Below are positions 61,356 to 64,000 of a stretch of DNA of 64,000 nucleotides, piece after piece; within the stretch, counting starts at the first letter, position 1; every line of letters begins with the position of its first letter. The position numbers and the translations under genes are program-made. Under the pieces are notes generated by a model. That model saw only the letters and a list, made by a program, of their open reading frames with translations, was not told where the DNA came from and did not search any database. The stretch comes from Candidatus Endolissoclinum faulkneri L2 (GTDB lineage: Bacteria > Pseudomonadota > Alphaproteobacteria > Thalassobaculales > Thalassobaculaceae): positions 227,015 through 291,014 of the forward strand of contig NC_019566.1 in NCBI RefSeq assembly GCF_000319385.1, read 5' to 3'.

Positions 61356-63002
61356 ATGACCGATGAAATTAAAACTCAGCCAATATTGGAAATTAAAAAT
61401 CTTACGGTTGATCTACCGAATGGTAGCGATCGTCTTCATGCAATAGAGGAAATTTCTATTTATATTGGTCCTTGTGAAATAGTTTGCCTCGTAGGAGAAT
61501 CTGGTTCTGGTAAATCGGTAACTGCTTTTAGTGTCATGGGTTTACTACCTAAAGATCAACTTACTCCTAGTGCCGGCACTATTGATTTGATGGGGGAAAA
61601 CATACTTCAAGTAAGCAATAAACGCTTACGCGAATTACGTGGTTCACGTATGTCAATGATTTTTCAGGAGCCGATGACTGCCTTAAATCCAACTATGACC
61701 TGTGGTGATCAAATAGATGAGGTATTGACCACTCATACTTCTATGAATCATGCAATGCGGAGAGAGAAAGTTATCAATATCTTGGGACAAATGCAACTTA
61801 CTGACTTATCGAGCATAGCTGATAGTTATCCCCATCAGTTATCTGGAGGGCAACGTCAACGCATTATGATAGCAATGGCGCTAGTCTTGGATCCAGTTTT
61901 GCTGATTGCAGACGAGCCTACCACTGCTCTCGACGTCACTACTCAAGAACAGATCCTTAAGTTGATTAAGGAAATCCAGCATAATCATGAAACAGCTGTG
62001 CTTTTTATCACACATGATTTTGGTGTGGTAGCTGAGATTGCTGATCGCGTAGTTGTTATGCAAGCAGGCAGAGTGATTGAGCAGGGGCCAGCGAAAGTAA
62101 TTTTAAAACAACCCAATGCACCTTATACAAAGATGTTGATCGGATCAGTCCCAAACTTTGTCCCACATTGTCGATCGCTTGCAAAGAATACACCAATAGT
62201 GTTAGCGACTAAAAATCTTTGTAAAACATATGGCGGAAGAGGATTTTTTCAAAAATCTCGCGAAATTCGAGCTGTTCATAGAGTTAATTTAGAGATCCGG
62301 CGTGGGGCTACTTTAGGCATCGTTGGTGAATCAGGTTCCGGTAAATCTACAGTTGCACGCTGTATTGCTCGTTTGATTGATCCGACTGCTGGTCACATAT
62401 ATTTGGAAAATTACGATATTGCTCAAGTTTCTCAGAGTAGTTTGCACTCTTTACGTAGTCGAGTTCAGATAATCTTTCAGGACCCATATCGCTCTCTTAA
62501 TCCACGACGTACTGTTGGAGCATCAATTATCGAAGGATTGATTAATTACGGTATGAGCAAGCAAGAAGCATACAAGCGTGCTTGTTTATTGATGCCTCTA
62601 GTTAGAATTGATCCAAATGCACTTAATCGATATCCTCATCAATTTTCAGGAGGGCAACGTCAACGCATCTGCATAGCTCGTGCTTTAGCCATGGAACCCC
62701 AGCTAATAATTGCCGACGAAGCTGTTTCTGCTCTAGACGTATCGGTTCAATCTCAAGTGCTGGAATTGTTTAATGATATCCGTTGCAGATTAAATTTAGC
62801 TATATTATTTATTACACACGATTTGCGTGTAGCTGCTCAGGTTTGCGATACAATTGCTGTAATGCACCATGGTGAAGTAGTCGAATATGGTGAAGCCACG
62901 AGAGTATTTGATAATCCACAGCATGAATATACTCGCTCACTGTTTGCTGCTGCACCTGGCCGTGGTTTTGATTTTGCTAATATCTCTATATCCACTGGAT
63001 GA
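61356..63002 (+). CDS. Peptide-type ABC transporter, fused ATPase (DppD-DppF)
   Basis: Two ABC ATPase domains in one chain of 548 residues, replacing separate DppD and DppF. Domain 1: Walker A GESGSGKSV, signature LSGGQRQRI, Walker B LLIADEPTTALD. Domain 2 (from about residue 290): Walker A GESGSGKST, signature FSGGQRQRI, Walker B LIIADEAVSALD, in which the usual proline after the glutamate is alanine. Both have a switch histidine (FITHD). The linker carries the oligopeptide ABC C-terminal segment. Starts 3 bases after dppC. The fusion is common in rhizobia. Confidence 0.95.
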   Translation: MTDEIKTQPILEIKNLTVDLPNGSDRLHAIEEISIYIGPCEIVCLVGESGSGKSVTAFSVMGLLPKDQLTPSAGTIDLMGENILQVSNKRLRELRGSRMSMIFQEPMTALNPTMTCGDQIDEVLTTHTSMNHAMRREKVINILGQMQLTDLSSIADSYPHQLSGGQRQRIMIAMALVLDPVLLIADEPTTALDVTTQEQILKLIKEIQHNHETAVLFITHDFGVVAEIADRVVVMQAGRVIEQGPAKVILKQPNAPYTKMLIGSVPNFVPHCRSLAKNTPIVLATKNLCKTYGGRGFFQKSREIRAVHRVNLEIRRGATLGIVGESGSGKSTVARCIARLIDPTAGHIYLENYDIAQVSQSSLHSLRSRVQIIFQDPYRSLNPRRTVGASIIEGLINYGMSKQEAYKRACLLMPLVRIDPNALNRYPHQFSGGQRQRICIARALAMEPQLIIADEAVSALDVSVQSQVLELFNDIRCRLNLAILFITHDLRVAAQVCDTIAVMHHGEVVEYGEATRVFDNPQHEYTRSLFAAAPGRGFDFANISISTG

Positions 63003-64000
63003 TATTTATAAAAATTTAATTATTATTTATAAAATAAGTTGTGTGGTTGCTTTGCCGGAGAAAGTTAATTAAGGAGTAATTTAGACCATTGATCTAAGAT
63101 CAATAGTTTTTTTAGAGTATTATTTATTAGATATTAAGATTATTATATTTTTGCCTGAATTACCTAAAAGCATAGATGCGATAAGAATTATTCGTAATAA
63201 AGAGAAACTCATTTATTAATTGTATTTATTTATTATTATTTAATTATATTTTTATTTGCTACCTATAGATTATTTTATAGTTTAATTGAAATTTTTATCT
63301 AAAATAGTGAATACTTTCGCATAAATTGCAAACATTTCCTATTATAAAATGAAATAAAAATACCTCATTAATTATCCTTGAGGTATTAGTACTATGCTGG
63401 ATATTGTTTGTATAGTTCTATGTTTTTAATTTTTTAATTAATTTTTAAAGCTGTTTTAAATATAATTCTCTTATTAATTGATTAACATTAATTTATTAAA
63501 TGACTATTTTTATTATAACGTTAATTTAAGTAATTAATTGATTATATTTTTGGCGTATAATATTTCATTTATTCTTTTTTAAAAAAATTTTTGAGGATAT
63601 AGCTAAAGCTAGCTATACAAATTTTGTCAACTATTACTACATCGTAAGTTAATTTTCTTTTATATTACTAAAGTAAATAATAATATTTAAAAGAACCAAA
63701 TCTACCATAAACATTTTATAAATAAAAACACTGAAGATTACAAGTTCTATTTTTAAAACTGACTATAAATTTTTCAAGTTTAAAAGATGTATGCGTAATA
63801 CAATACAAATGCTGCATCTTATAATCAGAAATTAATCTTAAAATATACCTTAATCTAGGCTATAAATAAACTTGATATTTTGCCATTTATCGATCAGAAT
63901 AGAAGTATAGGATAATTAGATATAATAATATACGAAAAGGAATTTTTTACATTGTTTTACTTGGCAAGTAGAGTAACAGAACTATGATTGCACATAGTTT
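63003..64000 (+). other. AT-rich spacer at the window end
   Basis: No gene, RNA or clear terminator of the transporter operon seen. Very AT-rich; stops in all frames. Confidence 0.55.

Noticed and set aside
57842-63002. Calling the ABC operon a specific dipeptide or heme importer (dppABCDF)
   Set aside because: The binding-protein family has many ligands and sequence reading alone cannot fix the substrate, so no gene symbols were given.

Overview
The window looks like a piece of the chromosome of an alphaproteobacterium of the Rhizobiales (Hyphomicrobiales) type whose genome is shrinking, most plausibly a host-restricted or intracellular symbiont. The alphaproteobacterial signs are the order rlmB / tRNA-Tyr / tuf / tRNA-Trp / secE / nusG / rplKAJL / rpoBC, the duplicated and diverged b-type subunit (b and b') of ATP synthase, the CarA-CarB-GreA cluster, an OlsB/OlsA-like pair, and protein sequences that read like rhizobial homologues. 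The reduction signs are very AT-rich spacers, about 63% coding overall (nearer 56% after position 14,400), ORF-free stretches of 2-3 kb, missing customary neighbours, an in-frame stop in tldD and a metH broken into two ORFs. The genetic code is standard: many full-length genes end in TGA and tRNA-Trp has anticodon CCA. The host and species cannot be named from the sequence.

Layout. 1-14,405 is compact: rpoC (cut by the window edge), rpoB, rplL, rplJ, rplA, rplK, nusG, secE, tRNA-Trp, tuf and tRNA-Tyr all on the minus strand, then rlmB (+) and lnt (-). 14,406-35,309 is mostly plus strand with long spacers: nfuA-like, tsaB, olsB-like, olsA/plsC-like, tldD (interrupted), a DsbD/ScsB-type reductase with its neighbouring peroxiredoxin, hisI, carA, carB, greA. 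35,310-44,975 is nearly empty and holds only the Fo block of ATP synthase (atpB-atpE-atpF'-atpF) and dciA. 44,976-56,871 holds an omega-amino acid:pyruvate aminotransferase, tRNA-Pro, the split metH, metF, a small membrane protein, trmN6 and a polyprenyl diphosphate synthase. 57,842-63,002 is a compact four-gene peptide-type ABC transporter operon with a fused ATPase. The last kilobase has no gene.

How the genes fit together. Information processing dominates (RNA polymerase, ribosomal stalk, NusG, EF-Tu, GreA, TsaB, RlmB, TrmN6, DciA). Envelope and energy functions are kept: Lnt for lipoproteins, an acyltransferase pair for phospholipid or ornithine lipid, Fo ATP synthase, polyprenyl diphosphate for quinones, a periplasmic thiol-reduction module. 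The remaining metabolism leans toward amino-acid and one-carbon work: MetF plus cobalamin-dependent MetH for methionine, CarAB for carbamoyl phosphate (arginine and pyrimidines), HisI for histidine, and an aminotransferase that could make or use beta-alanine. A peptide-type importer could supply nitrogen. No mobile element, prophage, CRISPR array or rRNA gene was seen. The items most worth a second look are the MetH fission, the TldD nonsense codon, two adjacent 24-bp tandem duplications, a degenerate dispersed repeat, and a likely leaderless rlmB mRNA.
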